Shown here: one piece after another, positions 1 through 8,135 of the stretch
Layout: the number at the start of each line of letters is the position of its first letter
How positions within the stretch are numbered: the stretch's first letter is position 1
Assembly (NCBI GenBank): GCA_016931295.1
Contig: JAFGEZ010000005.1
Span: forward strand, 1 to 64,000
Length of the DNA: 64,000 nt
Source: Candidatus Krumholzibacteriota bacterium
GTDB lineage: Bacteria > Krumholzibacteriota > Krumholzibacteriia > Krumholzibacteriales > Krumholzibacteriaceae
Reading direction: 5' to 3'
Position numbers and translations under genes: made by a program
The notes under the pieces: generated by a model
The model's database searches: none
What the model was told of the DNA's origin: nothing
The model's input: the letters and a program-made list of their open reading frames with translations, nothing else

Positions 1-1569
1 CAGTCCCTCTTCTACTCGCTGATCGAGCCGGGGCGCGACCGCTGGAACGCGGCCTACTTCGTCGGCTCCTGCGCCGTCCTCCGACGGAAGGCCCTCGACG
101 ACATCGACGGCTTCCAGACCGGATCGATCACCGAGGACATGCTCACCTCGATCCGCATCCACGCACGGGGGTGGCGGAGCGCCTACCACAGCGAGAAGCT
201 CGCCTACGGCATCGCCGCCGAGACGATCCGCCCCTTTCTCATCCAGCGCTCCAGGTGGGGCCACGGCGGGTGGCAGGTCTTCTTCAAGGCGAATCCCCTC
301 TTCCTGCCGGGGCTGAGTTTTGCCCAGCGGCTCTGCTACTTCGAGAGCCTCATCTACCCGCTCGAGGGCTTCCAGAAGCTCGTCTTCTACCTGACGCCGC
401 CGATCGCACTCGTCACCGGCGTCCTGCCGATGCGGGCCCTCGACATCGCCTACCTCGTGCACTTCATCCCCTACTACGCGCTCTCCCTCTTCGCCTTCAA
501 CGAGATGTGCCGGGGATACGGCGGGATCCTCCTGCTCGAGCAGTTCAGCATGGGCAAGTTCGTCGCCTACATGAAGACGCTGGGGATGGTGCTGCTGCCG
601 CGGCGCGCCTCCTTCCAGGTCACGCCGAAGGGCAGGCACGCGCCGATGGCCTGGGGGCTCGTCGCCGTCCAGGCGTTCGTGGGACTCGTGAGCATCGCCG
701 CGATCGTATTCGCCCTCGCGCAGCTTCTCCTCGGGCGGCGCGGGGACGATTTCATCGTCGCGGTGAACAGCCTCTGGGCGCTCTACAACAGCGGCCTCGC
801 AATCGGGATCATCCTCTACGCGCGGAAGAAGTTCGTCCAGCGGCGCGAGGACTTCCGCATCAGCGACGCCGTTCCCGTCGTCTGCGGATATTCCGACGGC
901 GAGCGCATCGTCCGCCGGCTCGCCGTGGCCGACGACCTGACCGGCCGGGGCGCCTCGGTGATCCTCACCGGCGCGCGGCCGCCGACGGGGGAGATGCGGC
1001 TCGAGTTCGTCGTTCCCGGCGGCAGGATCGCCGCGCGGGGCCGCATCGTCCACCAGCGCTCGGTCCGCGTCAACGGCTACCACGCGACGCGCGCAGGCCT
1101 CCACTTCACCGGGATCGAGACGGTCGTGCGCGACGAGATGACGCGCTACCTCCACGAGTTCTCCGTCGACAAGTTCATGGCCGAATACGAGGACCGGTAC
1201 CGGACCTGGCTCGAGCGGCGGCACGACCGCGAACACCGGCGCGTGCGGCGCGCCCGCCGCCACGAGGGACTCGTCCCCGTCGTCGTCCGCAACGGGCACG
1301 AATCGCTCTCCTACGGGGTGATCAGGAACATCTCGAAGACGGGCGCGCTCATCACCACGTGGGAGGAGCTGCCGCCGGGCGACCGCGTGAACCTCTACGC
1401 CGGCATCGGCGGGGAGCTCGTGCCGATCCCCGGCGAGGTCGTCCGCATGCGCCGGCACGTGATCGGTTCCTACCCCGAGTATCGCACGGGGATCCGGTTC
1501 TCGCAGCCCGGTTCCTTCAAGGTCGGCTACACCGCCTGGTACGCGCGGAAGTCCGGAACGCTTCGATAG
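1..1569 (+). CDS. Cellulose-synthase-like glycosyltransferase with two PilZ domains (5' end outside window)
   Basis: The reading frame is open from the first base, so the N-terminus is missing; 522 residues are visible. Numbering from the window edge, the GT2 acceptor-site TED is at 44-46 and the QxxRW motif (QRSRWGHGGW) at 82-91, both typical of BcsA-type processive synthases. Several hydrophobic membrane spans follow to about residue 280. Two PilZ-like domains come next: RREDFR (about 281-286) with DLTGRG (about 313-318), and an Arg-rich stretch with NISKTG (about 443-448). These match the RxxxR and D/NxSxxG c-di-GMP-binding motifs, so synthesis is probably c-di-GMP controlled. The product sits in the inner membrane and polymerises an exopolysaccharide. 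It could be cellulose or another beta-glucan; the missing N-terminus prevents a finer call. It is 3 bases upstream of the next gene, so an operon is likely. Confidence 0.85.
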   Translation, partial: QSLFYSLIEPGRDRWNAAYFVGSCAVLRRKALDDIDGFQTGSITEDMLTSIRIHARGWRSAYHSEKLAYGIAAETIRPFLIQRSRWGHGGWQVFFKANPLFLPGLSFAQRLCYFESLIYPLEGFQKLVFYLTPPIALVTGVLPMRALDIAYLVHFIPYYALSLFAFNEMCRGYGGILLLEQFSMGKFVAYMKTLGMVLLPRRASFQVTPKGRHAPMAWGLVAVQAFVGLVSIAAIVFALAQLLLGRRGDDFIVAVNSLWALYNSGLAIGIILYARKKFVQRREDFRISDAVPVVCGYSDGERIVRRLAVADDLTGRGASVILTGARPPTGEMRLEFVVPGGRIAARGRIVHQRSVRVNGYHATRAGLHFTGIETVVRDEMTRYLHEFSVDKFMAEYEDRYRTWLERRHDREHRRVRRARRHEGLVPVVVRNGHESLSYGVIRNISKTGALITTWEELPPGDRVNLYAGIGGELVPIPGEVVRMRRHVIGSYPEYRTGIRFSQPGSFKVGYTAWYARKSGTLR

Positions 1570-1572
1570 ATC

Positions 1573-2994
1573 ATGCATCTCGGAAACCGGCATAACGGCG
1601 TTTTCCTCGGACTCGTCCTCCTCTACGGGCTGGCGCTCGGCGTTTTCACGATCGACTACAACTCCGTCTTCATCGACGAGGCCTTCCACATCGAGATCGG
1701 CAACCAGTTCCTCCGCGGCGAGCCCTGCTCCGGCTGCCCCTTCGCGACGGGTTCGGTGACGCTCCACCCGGTGCTCTCGGCGCTGGCAGACCGCCTCGGC
1801 GGGCTGCATGCCGCCCGCGGGCTGAACATCCTGCTCGGCCTGGCGCTCACCGTCGTCGTCTACCTGACGACGCGCCTCCTCCTCGGCGACGGCTTCGGCG
1901 TGATCGCCGCGGCGCTCTTCATGTTCGCCGGACAGACCCTCTACCTGATGAAACTGGCCACCTACGACATGCTCGCCGCGTTCTTCCTCGGTCTCGCCTT
2001 CCTCGCCGTCGTCGCGGCCGAGCGGGTCGACACGGAGCGGCTGCGCGCCGCCGCGCTCGCCGCCGGCGCCGCCGCGCTCGTGATCGCCGCGGCCGTGAAG
2101 TACGTCGTGCCGGTCTTCGTCCCGGCGTTTCTCGCCTGGGTGTGGTTCCGCAACGGAACGAGACGGACCCTGCTCTGGTTCGTTTTGCCCGCGGCGGCCC
2201 TCGGCGCGTGGTTTCTTTTCGCCGTACCCTACCCGCCGCTCAGGAACATGTACGGCCACATCCAGACGGTCCGCTCGCTCACGCAGGTCCCCGTCGGCGT
2301 CCTCGCCGACTGGGCCTTCCGCTGGGTGGCCTTCGCATTCCTTCTCGCCGTCTTCGGCTGCTTCCGCGCGAAGCATGGACAAACGGCGATCCTGCTGGCC
2401 GCCATGTCGGCGCCGATCATCCTCCTGCACCTCGTGACCGGCTCCGAGCAGTCGGTCAACAAGAACATGATCTTCGCCCTGGTCTTCCTCTCCCCCGCGG
2501 CGGCGCTCGGCGTGGATCACATCGGCACGCTCTTCTCGATGCGCAGCGGCGTCAGGGCCGTCCGGGTCTTCTTCTCTGCCGCGGTCCTCGTGATCGCCTG
2601 GGCCTACGGCTTCTACAACATGCGCTGGCTCGAGCGGCAGTATCCCGACGTCACGCCGCTCATCGAGTTCTTCGAGGAGAACGGCTACGACGGGATGACC
2701 GTGGCGATGAACGGCTGGGACGGGGTCATCTACACCTACGTGTTCGGCGAGCGGTATCCGCGCGCCACCTTCGTGCAGCTCGAGAACGCGCTCGCCGCGG
2801 CGGGGATCGACGGCGACGGGGCCGGCGCCGGCCCGGCCACCGATTTCATCGTCTGCGAGGACCTCTACTACGGCAGTTTCTGCCCGTGCACGGGCTACCG
2901 GGAATACATCGAACGCAACTACGTGCTCCTCGAGGACTTCAGGATCGAACACTCGTGGGGCGTGACCGACGCGAGGATCTACGGGAGGATCTAG
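1573..2994 (+). CDS. PMT/ArnT-type membrane glycosyltransferase-like protein
   Basis: 473 residues, polytopic, with about ten hydrophobic segments. An acidic pair near the N-terminus (FIDEAFH, about residue 34) lies in the first periplasmic loop, as in GT39/GT83 enzymes, which transfer sugars from polyprenyl-phosphate donors. A smaller soluble region follows the last membrane span (about residues 360-473). The gene lies 3 bases after the cellulose-synthase-like gene and 2 bases before the next one, so the three are probably co-transcribed. It may decorate or export the same polysaccharide. The substrate cannot be read from sequence; the family call rests on topology and the DE loop. Confidence 0.7.
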   Translation: MHLGNRHNGVFLGLVLLYGLALGVFTIDYNSVFIDEAFHIEIGNQFLRGEPCSGCPFATGSVTLHPVLSALADRLGGLHAARGLNILLGLALTVVVYLTTRLLLGDGFGVIAAALFMFAGQTLYLMKLATYDMLAAFFLGLAFLAVVAAERVDTERLRAAALAAGAAALVIAAAVKYVVPVFVPAFLAWVWFRNGTRRTLLWFVLPAAALGAWFLFAVPYPPLRNMYGHIQTVRSLTQVPVGVLADWAFRWVAFAFLLAVFGCFRAKHGQTAILLAAMSAPIILLHLVTGSEQSVNKNMIFALVFLSPAAALGVDHIGTLFSMRSGVRAVRVFFSAAVLVIAWAYGFYNMRWLERQYPDVTPLIEFFEENGYDGMTVAMNGWDGVIYTYVFGERYPRATFVQLENALAAAGIDGDGAGAGPATDFIVCEDLYYGSFCPCTGYREYIERNYVLLEDFRIEHSWGVTDARIYGRI

Positions 2995-2996
2995 AC

Positions 2997-3437
2997 ATGA
3001 AACGATCGACGCAACTCATCATCGGGGCCTGCATCGTCGCGGCGACCGCGGCGGCGCTGCCGGCCGGCGCGCTCGCCATCGAGGGGTTCCGCGGCGCCAC
3101 CTGGGGCGACCTCCGCTGGCACCTGCCCGAGGAGGGGGATGACAACCTCGTCCTCAACGGCTGGATACGGCAGGGGATCGACTGGGCGAAATGGGGCAAC
3201 ACCACGCTCAACACCTACGGCATCCTGCAGTACCGCTGGGACACCGAGCGTCTCGACTGGAACAACACGTTCGGCCCCGGTGTCGGCATCGCGCTGGACA
3301 CCTACACGATGGAGGGCCTCGTCCTCTCGGTCGGCGCGGAGTATATCTGGGAGAGCCGTATCCTGGGCGACCAGGAAATCGAGCAGAAGGCGGTCGTCTA
3401 CATGGGCTGGTACGGGTGGTGGGACCTCAAGCGGTGA
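2997..3437 (+). CDS. Small exported protein of the exopolysaccharide operon, unknown function
   Basis: 146 residues. The first 25 or so form a clear signal peptide (two Lys/Arg, hydrophobic core, cleavage after A-L-A). The mature part is rich in Trp, Tyr and Gly with alternating polar/hydrophobic stretches (for example NGWIRQGIDWAKWG), which suggests an all-beta periplasmic or outer-membrane protein. I do not recognise the family. It starts 2 bases after the membrane glycosyltransferase, so a role in polysaccharide synthesis or secretion is inferred from position. Its last 11 bases overlap the end of the convergent methyltransferase gene. Confidence 0.75.
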   Translation: MKRSTQLIIGACIVAATAAALPAGALAIEGFRGATWGDLRWHLPEEGDDNLVLNGWIRQGIDWAKWGNTTLNTYGILQYRWDTERLDWNNTFGPGVGIALDTYTMEGLVLSVGAEYIWESRILGDQEIEQKAVVYMGWYGWWDLKR

Positions 3438-4146
3438 CCTGTCCGTCCGGCCGTTGTTTCCGGCAGACGTACATGACGTGCGGATAGGGGAGCACGTCGA
3501 GCAGGTGATGGTGCTTCACGTCGAAGCCTTCCCCCCCGATCATCTCGAGCATCTCGTCGCGGCCGAAGTAGTTGAGCGGCCCGGAGCCGTAGTGCAGCCG
3601 GTCGAGCAGCCAGGTGAAGAGGAGCTTGTGCCTGGGACGGCGCGTCACGTCCTTGACGACGAGGACGCCGTCGTCGGCGAGGGCCCGGCGGAAGGAGCGG
3701 ACGAGCCGCGGCGCGAGCTCCCGTGGCAGGTGGTGGAGCAGGTCGAGGACGAAGATCGCGTCCACGCGCTCCTCGAAGGGATAGTCGGCCACGTCGCACC
3801 GGCGGAAGTCGACGCGGCCGTCGAGACCGAGGCGGCCGCCGACCCGCCGGGCGATCTCGATCCGCCGGGGGTCGGCGTCGAAGCCGATCATCCGCCTCCG
3901 CGGCGCGCAGGAGGCGAAGAGGACCGAGAAGTACCCGAATCCGCAGCCGACATCCAGGATCGTCCCCTCCCGCGGCAGGTACTGCTCGATCTCCTCCATG
4001 ATCCGCATGTTCATGATGAGGAAACGGAGGCGGCAGTAGGCGCGGATGACCGGCTCGTCGTACGAGCGGATCACGTGCTTCGTCAGTTCGCCCATGCGGG
4101 CCCCGCGGCGGCGCGGGTCTGACGCGGGGACAATCTCCGCGGTCAT
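3427..4146 (-). CDS. Class I SAM-dependent methyltransferase
   Basis: 239 residues from the ATG at 4146, which has an AGGGA six bases upstream; an in-frame TTG at 4185 would add 13 residues without a good ribosome site. The Rossmann motif I is ILDVGCGFGYFS (about residues 66-77), followed by the acidic post-I motif (IGFDADPRR), motif IV region (IFVLDLLHHLP) and the LVVKDV strand. This resembles Methyltransf_11/25-type small-molecule or lipid methyltransferases. The substrate is unknown. It is transcribed from its own promoter at 4228-4257, which overlaps the stop codon of the upstream glycosylase gene, and converges on the exopolysaccharide operon with an 11-base overlap. Confidence 0.85.
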   Translation of the reverse strand: MTAEIVPASDPRRRGARMGELTKHVIRSYDEPVIRAYCRLRFLIMNMRIMEEIEQYLPREGTILDVGCGFGYFSVLFASCAPRRRMIGFDADPRRIEIARRVGGRLGLDGRVDFRRCDVADYPFEERVDAIFVLDLLHHLPRELAPRLVRSFRRALADDGVLVVKDVTRRPRHKLLFTWLLDRLHYGSGPLNYFGRDEMLEMIGGEGFDVKHHHLLDVLPYPHVMYVCRKQRPDGQVTA

Positions 4147-4227
4147 CGAACGTCCCTGGTTCGAGGGAATGCCGGGCGGGGGCAACCATGGGCGGCGGCC
4201 CGTCGCGGACGCAGCCTATCTCTTTAT

Positions 4228-4257
4228 ATTGTACATTTTTTCGCTGCCCCGAGTCAA
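4228..4257 (-). promoter_or_regulatory. Sigma-70-type promoter for the methyltransferase gene
   Basis: Read on the minus strand: TTGACT (4257-4252), 18-base spacer, TACAAT (4233-4228). It lies about 80 bases before the ATG in a short AT-rich patch that contrasts with the GC-rich surroundings. Confidence 0.65.
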
Positions 4258-5099
4258 TCGTCGCGGCCGCGGCTGGTATCCACCCGCACCCGCCCACCGC
4301 GGCGCTCGAGCATCCCCTCGGAGACGAGACGGGCCACGACGCGCTCGAGTGGTTCGCGCTCGAGACCGGTCGCCGCGGCGAGTTGGGGTATCGTCATGCC
4401 CCCGCCCGACGTCAGCGCCCGCACGACTCGACCGCGCGCTTCCCGGTCGGAGCCGGCGAAGGGGGCCTGGCGTGAGCGGTCGGCGCCGCGGGCGGTGATG
4501 CCGCGGTCACGGCGCTTCAGCTCGACGCCGTAGTCCATCAGGGCGTAATACCACGTGCGCGGATCGTCGCGGTCGAGCGTCCGCTCGACGAGGGGGAGGA
4601 TCTCGGCGTCGCGCACCTCGCGCCGGCCGGGAAAGAAGTGGTGGATGAAGACGGCGCGGATGTTCGTCTCGATGAAGGGGTGGGCCAGGCCGAAGGCGAA
4701 GGCGGCGATGCCGCCGGCCGCCGCCGGGCCGATCCCGGGGAGGGCGAGCAGATCCCCGTATCGCTCAGGCACGGCGCCGCCGTGCCGCTCGACGATGACG
4801 CGGGCGGCGCGGTGGAGATACATCGCGCGGCGGTTGTAGCCGAGGCCGCTCCAGGCGGCGAGGACCTCGTCAAGGCCGGCCCGGGCGAGGTCCGCCGGCG
4901 CCGGGAACCGCCGGCAGAAATCGCCGTACCGCTCGGCCACGCGGGGCACCTGCGTCTGCTGGAGCATCATCTCCGAGACGAGGATGAGCCAGGGATCGTT
5001 CGTGAGACGCCAGGGGAGACCGGGCCGGCCACGCTCGGCGTAGGCGTCGAGGACGGTCCGCCGGAATTCCCGCACATCCCGCTGCGTGAGCTTCGTCAT
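4254..5099 (-). CDS. MutY-like A/G-specific adenine glycosylase lacking the Fe-S cluster
   Basis: 281 residues, start ATG at 5099 (MTKLTQ). HhH-GPD fold: SEMMLQQTQV carries the MutY catalytic Glu (E43); the helix-hairpin-helix LPGIGPAAAGGI is at about 120-131. The position of the MutY catalytic Asp (usually D-G-N) reads E-T-N (E144). The four cysteines of the [4Fe-4S] loop are absent; only one Cys occurs in the whole protein. A winged-helix-like C-terminus (about 215-275) replaces the MutT-like domain. This matches a short MutY-related subfamily rather than canonical MutY. It probably removes a mispaired base. It starts 26 bases after the thioredoxin lipoprotein gene and is probably co-transcribed with it. 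Confidence 0.75.
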   Translation of the reverse strand: MTKLTQRDVREFRRTVLDAYAERGRPGLPWRLTNDPWLILVSEMMLQQTQVPRVAERYGDFCRRFPAPADLARAGLDEVLAAWSGLGYNRRAMYLHRAARVIVERHGGAVPERYGDLLALPGIGPAAAGGIAAFAFGLAHPFIETNIRAVFIHHFFPGRREVRDAEILPLVERTLDRDDPRTWYYALMDYGVELKRRDRGITARGADRSRQAPFAGSDREARGRVVRALTSGGGMTIPQLAAATGLEREPLERVVARLVSEGMLERRGGRVRVDTSRGRDD

Positions 5100-5125
5100 C
5101 GCGTGCCTCCCGCCGGCGGGCCAAC

Positions 5126-5605
5126 TCAGCGGGCCGCGCCGGCGAGGGTGAGAACCGAATCCATCGCGGCGACGAGCTCGGCGGGGCCCTGGAACCCGAC
5201 GACGTGCTTCACGGTCTCTCCCGACGGACCGAGGAAGAGGATGTTGGGGATCCCCACGCCACCGTACTTGCGAGCGTTGCCGCCATAGCGGACCGCCACA
5301 TCGCGCTGCTCGTCGACGTCGATCCGGACGGTCACGAAGGAGCGGGCCTTCGCCACGACGGCCGGATCGCAGAAGGTCGTGTCCTCCATCCTGCGGCAGG
5401 GGGGACACCAGACGGCCATGAAATCGATCATGACGGGCGCGCCGAGCGTTTTCGCGAGGGTCAGCGCCGAATCGACGTCGGCGAGCCACCCGATCCCGTC
5501 GGCCGGGGCCTCCTCGCGGGCGCCGCCGCCGCACCCGAGGGCCAGGAGGAGACCGGCCGCCGAGACGAGCACGGCTGCCATCCTTCGCACGGACATCCCT
5601 GTCAC
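5126..5605 (-). CDS. Thioredoxin-fold lipoprotein
   Basis: 159 residues if translation begins at the GTG at 5605, six bases after GGAG; the ATG at 5596 is an alternative but is 15 bases from that site. A lipobox LALGC places the lipid-bearing Cys at residue 25, so the protein is membrane-anchored in the periplasm. The active site is W-C-P-P-C (C67, C70) and a cis-Pro loop GIPNILFL follows. Length and spacing fit the DsbD-gamma/thioredoxin_7 group. The likely role is disulfide reduction or isomerisation outside the cytoplasm. The gene is first in a probable pair with the MutY-like gene. Confidence 0.85.
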   Translation of the reverse strand: MTGMSVRRMAAVLVSAAGLLLALGCGGGAREEAPADGIGWLADVDSALTLAKTLGAPVMIDFMAVWCPPCRRMEDTTFCDPAVVAKARSFVTVRIDVDEQRDVAVRYGGNARKYGGVGIPNILFLGPSGETVKHVVGFQGPAELVAAMDSVLTLAGAAR

Positions 5606-5699
5606 CACGGGCTCCTTTCGATGTCGTTCCCGACCGGCGGCCTCTCCGCGGCCGTTTCCCGATTGCCGCGCGCCATGCCCCGGCGAATACCTGACCTGA

Positions 5700-5728
5700 T
5701 ATCTACAATATTCTCGCGCGGTCCGCAA
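5700..5728 (-). promoter_or_regulatory. Possible promoter for the thioredoxin lipoprotein gene
   Basis: Minus strand TTGCGG (5728-5723), 17-base spacer, TAGATA (5705-5700). Placed about 95 bases before the proposed start and divergent from the promoter at 5785-5813. Confidence 0.4.
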
Positions 5729-5784
5729 GCGTCGCGTCAGGGACGGTTTGCGCGCGTGCCGCACGCGTATTGCCGAGAGCGTAC

Positions 5785-5813
5785 TTGAAACCGTTTTGCG
5801 TTTGTGATAGAAT
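5785..5813 (+). promoter_or_regulatory. Sigma-70-type promoter upstream of the exported protein gene at 6093
   Basis: TTGAAA (5785-5790), 17-base spacer, TAGAAT (5808-5813), inside an AT-richer patch. Transcription from here would give an unusually long leader of about 270 bases. Confidence 0.7.
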
Positions 5814-6092
5814 ACCCACTCGGAAACAGGGCTCATCGGGACCAACGGAAAAACCGGGGGGGAAAACGGGCAGGCGCGGCGCGGACCGAGCCCGCAAGGG
5901 TGTTTTTTGCTCCCGGCCTCCCCCTGCCGGAAGGAGTTGATGCGTATCGGCTGAGACGGCGATCATGAGGCTCCAGGCGGCGGCGCGTGCCGCCCGCAGC
6001 CGACCCGTTCAATCACTGCTTTCCCTGGGAAAGACATCCCCCGGCGGCTTCCCGGCCGGCGGGGACATGCATCGCAAGGAGGGGGCTCTCCA
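5814..6092 (+). other. Long untranslated leader, no gene
   Basis: No protein-coding gene is supported. The stretch holds a weak hairpin (CCC-GCAA-GGG) followed closely by six T residues at 5903-5908, which could attenuate transcription, and a strong ribosome site (AAGGAG) in front of a five-codon reading frame (ATG at 5940, stop at 5952-5954). I do not recognise a riboswitch class here. Confidence 0.35.
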
Positions 6093-6731
6093 ATGAAAAA
6101 GGCCATTCTGCTCTTGACCGCCCTGACGCTGCTCACGCTCGTCGGCTCGGCGGTGGCGCAGCCCATCACCGACACCTTCTGCGCCGTCGAGGCGCGCTGC
6201 GGCTACATCTGCGGCGCCGGCACCGGATTCGAACCCGTCGGATTCCCCTACCCGCCCTGGGTCGAGTACCCGTCGGGCTGGGTGAACCAGTGGTTCTACG
6301 ATCATCCCCTCGACTGGCAGCGGGGCAAGATCATCCACATCGAGTTCGACCTGCGGGCCTTCAACACCGACTACCCCAGCGAGTTCGTTTTCGCGGTGAA
6401 CTGGTCGACGCCCGACTGGTCCTACCTCGGCTTCGGCCAGACCTGGCCGCCGATCCCCGAATTCCCCGGCGCCCCGTTCGACGAGGCGCTCTACATCGAG
6501 CGCGTGCCCATGCTCGGCGATCCTGCCGTGCCCTTCACCGACCTGACGGCCGAGTACACGCACTATGATTTCGACTGGATCGTCTACGACTACAACCCCG
6601 AATGGGTCTCGATCGACATCATGGGCGAGAACTTCGATCTCGCCAACGGCGTCATCATCCACGAGTGCGTCGACAAGTCAGTCGGCACCGAGGAGGGGAC
6701 CTGGGGTGCGATAAAGTCGATGATGAAGTAG
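6093..6731 (+). CDS. Exported protein with W-x-x-I-K C-terminal tail, unknown function
   Basis: 212 residues with a signal peptide (MKKAILLLTA..., cleavage after A-V-A). The ATG has an AAGGAGG-type site about nine bases upstream. The mature part is acidic and aromatic, with many Trp-Tyr-Pro turns and paired Cys near its start, suggesting a compact beta-rich extracytoplasmic domain. No family is recognised. The last 15 residues, GTEEGTWGAIKSMMK, resemble the ends of the products of the genes at 20886-21524 and 52867-53547, while the NPFNP sorting domain is absent. It is monocistronic: a promoter lies at 5785 and a strong terminator at 6760. Confidence 0.75.
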   Translation: MKKAILLLTALTLLTLVGSAVAQPITDTFCAVEARCGYICGAGTGFEPVGFPYPPWVEYPSGWVNQWFYDHPLDWQRGKIIHIEFDLRAFNTDYPSEFVFAVNWSTPDWSYLGFGQTWPPIPEFPGAPFDEALYIERVPMLGDPAVPFTDLTAEYTHYDFDWIVYDYNPEWVSIDIMGENFDLANGVIIHECVDKSVGTEEGTWGAIKSMMK

Positions 6732-6759
6732 CTTCGCACGCTGGCGATCGGAATCGACG

Positions 6760-6790
6760 GGGGCGGGTCGACTGGACCCGCCCCTTTTTT
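6760..6790 (+). terminator. Rho-independent terminator
   Basis: Ten-base-pair stem GGGGCGGGTC/GACCCGCCCC with loop GACTG, followed by six T residues (6785-6790). It ends the gene at 6093-6731 and separates it from the convergent gene at 6815. Confidence 0.92.
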
Positions 6791-6814
6791 CCCGCCCCGC
6801 GTTGCCCCCCGCCA

Positions 6815-8110
6815 TCAACGCAGGAGGACGATCTTCCGCGAGAACGCGCCGGCGGCGGACTGCATCCTGACGAGGTAGACGCCCGATCTCGCACCGCCGC
6901 CGGCTCCCCCGCCCGTCCAGCGGACCTCGTGCACGCCGGCAGGCCGTTCGCCGTCGACGAGGACGGCGACGAGGGCGCCCCGCGCATCGAGCACGGTGAT
7001 CCGCACGCGCTGCCGCCGCTCGAGGACGAAGGGCACCGTGACGACCGGGTTGAAGGGATTGGGCCACGGCGCGTCGAGCCGGGCGGGGAGGCCGGCCGGC
7101 GGCAGGCCGTCGGCCACGCCCGTCGTCGTGTCGATGTTGAGGTAGACGCGGACGTTCCCCGGCGAGGAGCCGACGAGCAGGTCCACGCGGCCATCCCCGT
7201 TCCAGTCGCAGAGAAAGGGGCGCGCGCGGGGGGTGAAGGGCAGGTCGATCGTCTCTCCGCCGGCCTCGACGTACGTGAAGCCGGAGAAGGCCGGATCGTC
7301 GTTCGAGCCGACGTTCGGGTAGAAGAGGATGTTCCCCTCGGTGTTCCCCACGAGGAGATCCCGCCTGCCGTCACCGTCGAGGTCGGTCAGCTGCGGACTC
7401 GGCCGGGCCGTCGGCACGAACATCGGCGAGCCGTTCTCCAGCACGAGCGCCGACCCGCGGAAGTCCCACGCCGCATCGGTCCCCTCGTTGCGGAATATGC
7501 GCAGGTAGCCGTCCTTGGCGCCGACGAGGAGATCGCGGCGCCCGTCGAGATCCCAGTCGACGACGATCGGCGTGGGGCGCTGCCCGACGTCGATGATCGC
7601 CTTGGCCCCCGGCTCGCCGACCTCGAGGTAGCGTCCGGCGTCGAAGACGGGGGCGTCGTCGGTCCCCGTATTCGTGTAGAGGCGGATGAACCCTTCCGCT
7701 TCGCCGCAGAGCAGGTCCGTGCGCCCGTCGCCGTCGGCATCGACGACGCGGGGAAAGATCCCCATGCAGCCGCCCTCCTGGCTCGCGATCTCGACGCCAG
7801 CCGCCCGGACGTGGACGAATCCGTCGTCGAACCGGGGAGCGCCGGGCGAGCCGGTGTTCAGGTAGACGCGGACCTTGCCCGGGCCGTACCCGAAGCCGCC
7901 CTGTCCGACGACGAGATCGGGGAGGTCGTCGCCGTCCCACCGGACGAACGAGGGCACGGAGTAGCCGGGCACCGCGATCGCCGTGTCGGCGGAGAGAACG
8001 AGATCTTCGCCGGCGAGCACGAACGCGGCCGAGCCGTTCGAGATGCACAGGAGAATCGTCAGGGTGAACGCGGCGGACGCCGCGGCGGTTGCGCGGAGGC
8101 GATGGCGCAT
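6815..8110 (-). CDS. Secreted FG-GAP/VCBS-repeat protein with NPFNP sorting domain
   Basis: 431 residues with a signal peptide (about 1-29). The body has at least five repeats of the form D-x-D-G-D/L-G-R-x-D-L-L-V-G followed by a strand such as GxxRVYLNTG, the calcium-binding FG-GAP/VCBS propeller pattern. The last 80 or so residues start at WPNPFNPVV and end in SRKIVLLR, the FlgD-Ig/type-IX-like sorting domain. It is expected at the cell surface or released, perhaps as an adhesin or carbohydrate-contacting protein. It begins 25 bases after the Rrf2 regulator gene with a GAGGAG site, so the two may be co-transcribed. Confidence 0.85.
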   Translation of the reverse strand: MRHRLRATAAASAAFTLTILLCISNGSAAFVLAGEDLVLSADTAIAVPGYSVPSFVRWDGDDLPDLVVGQGGFGYGPGKVRVYLNTGSPGAPRFDDGFVHVRAAGVEIASQEGGCMGIFPRVVDADGDGRTDLLCGEAEGFIRLYTNTGTDDAPVFDAGRYLEVGEPGAKAIIDVGQRPTPIVVDWDLDGRRDLLVGAKDGYLRIFRNEGTDAAWDFRGSALVLENGSPMFVPTARPSPQLTDLDGDGRRDLLVGNTEGNILFYPNVGSNDDPAFSGFTYVEAGGETIDLPFTPRARPFLCDWNGDGRVDLLVGSSPGNVRVYLNIDTTTGVADGLPPAGLPARLDAPWPNPFNPVVTVPFVLERRQRVRITVLDARGALVAVLVDGERPAGVHEVRWTGGGAGGGARSGVYLVRMQSAAGAFSRKIVLLR

Positions 8111-8135
8111 GTCTGCGCTCCTCTCGTTCGTGTCG

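Noticed and set aside
5814-6092. A c-di-GMP (GEMM) riboswitch in the long leader
   Set aside because: The conserved GEMM core bases and the paired stems could not be found.
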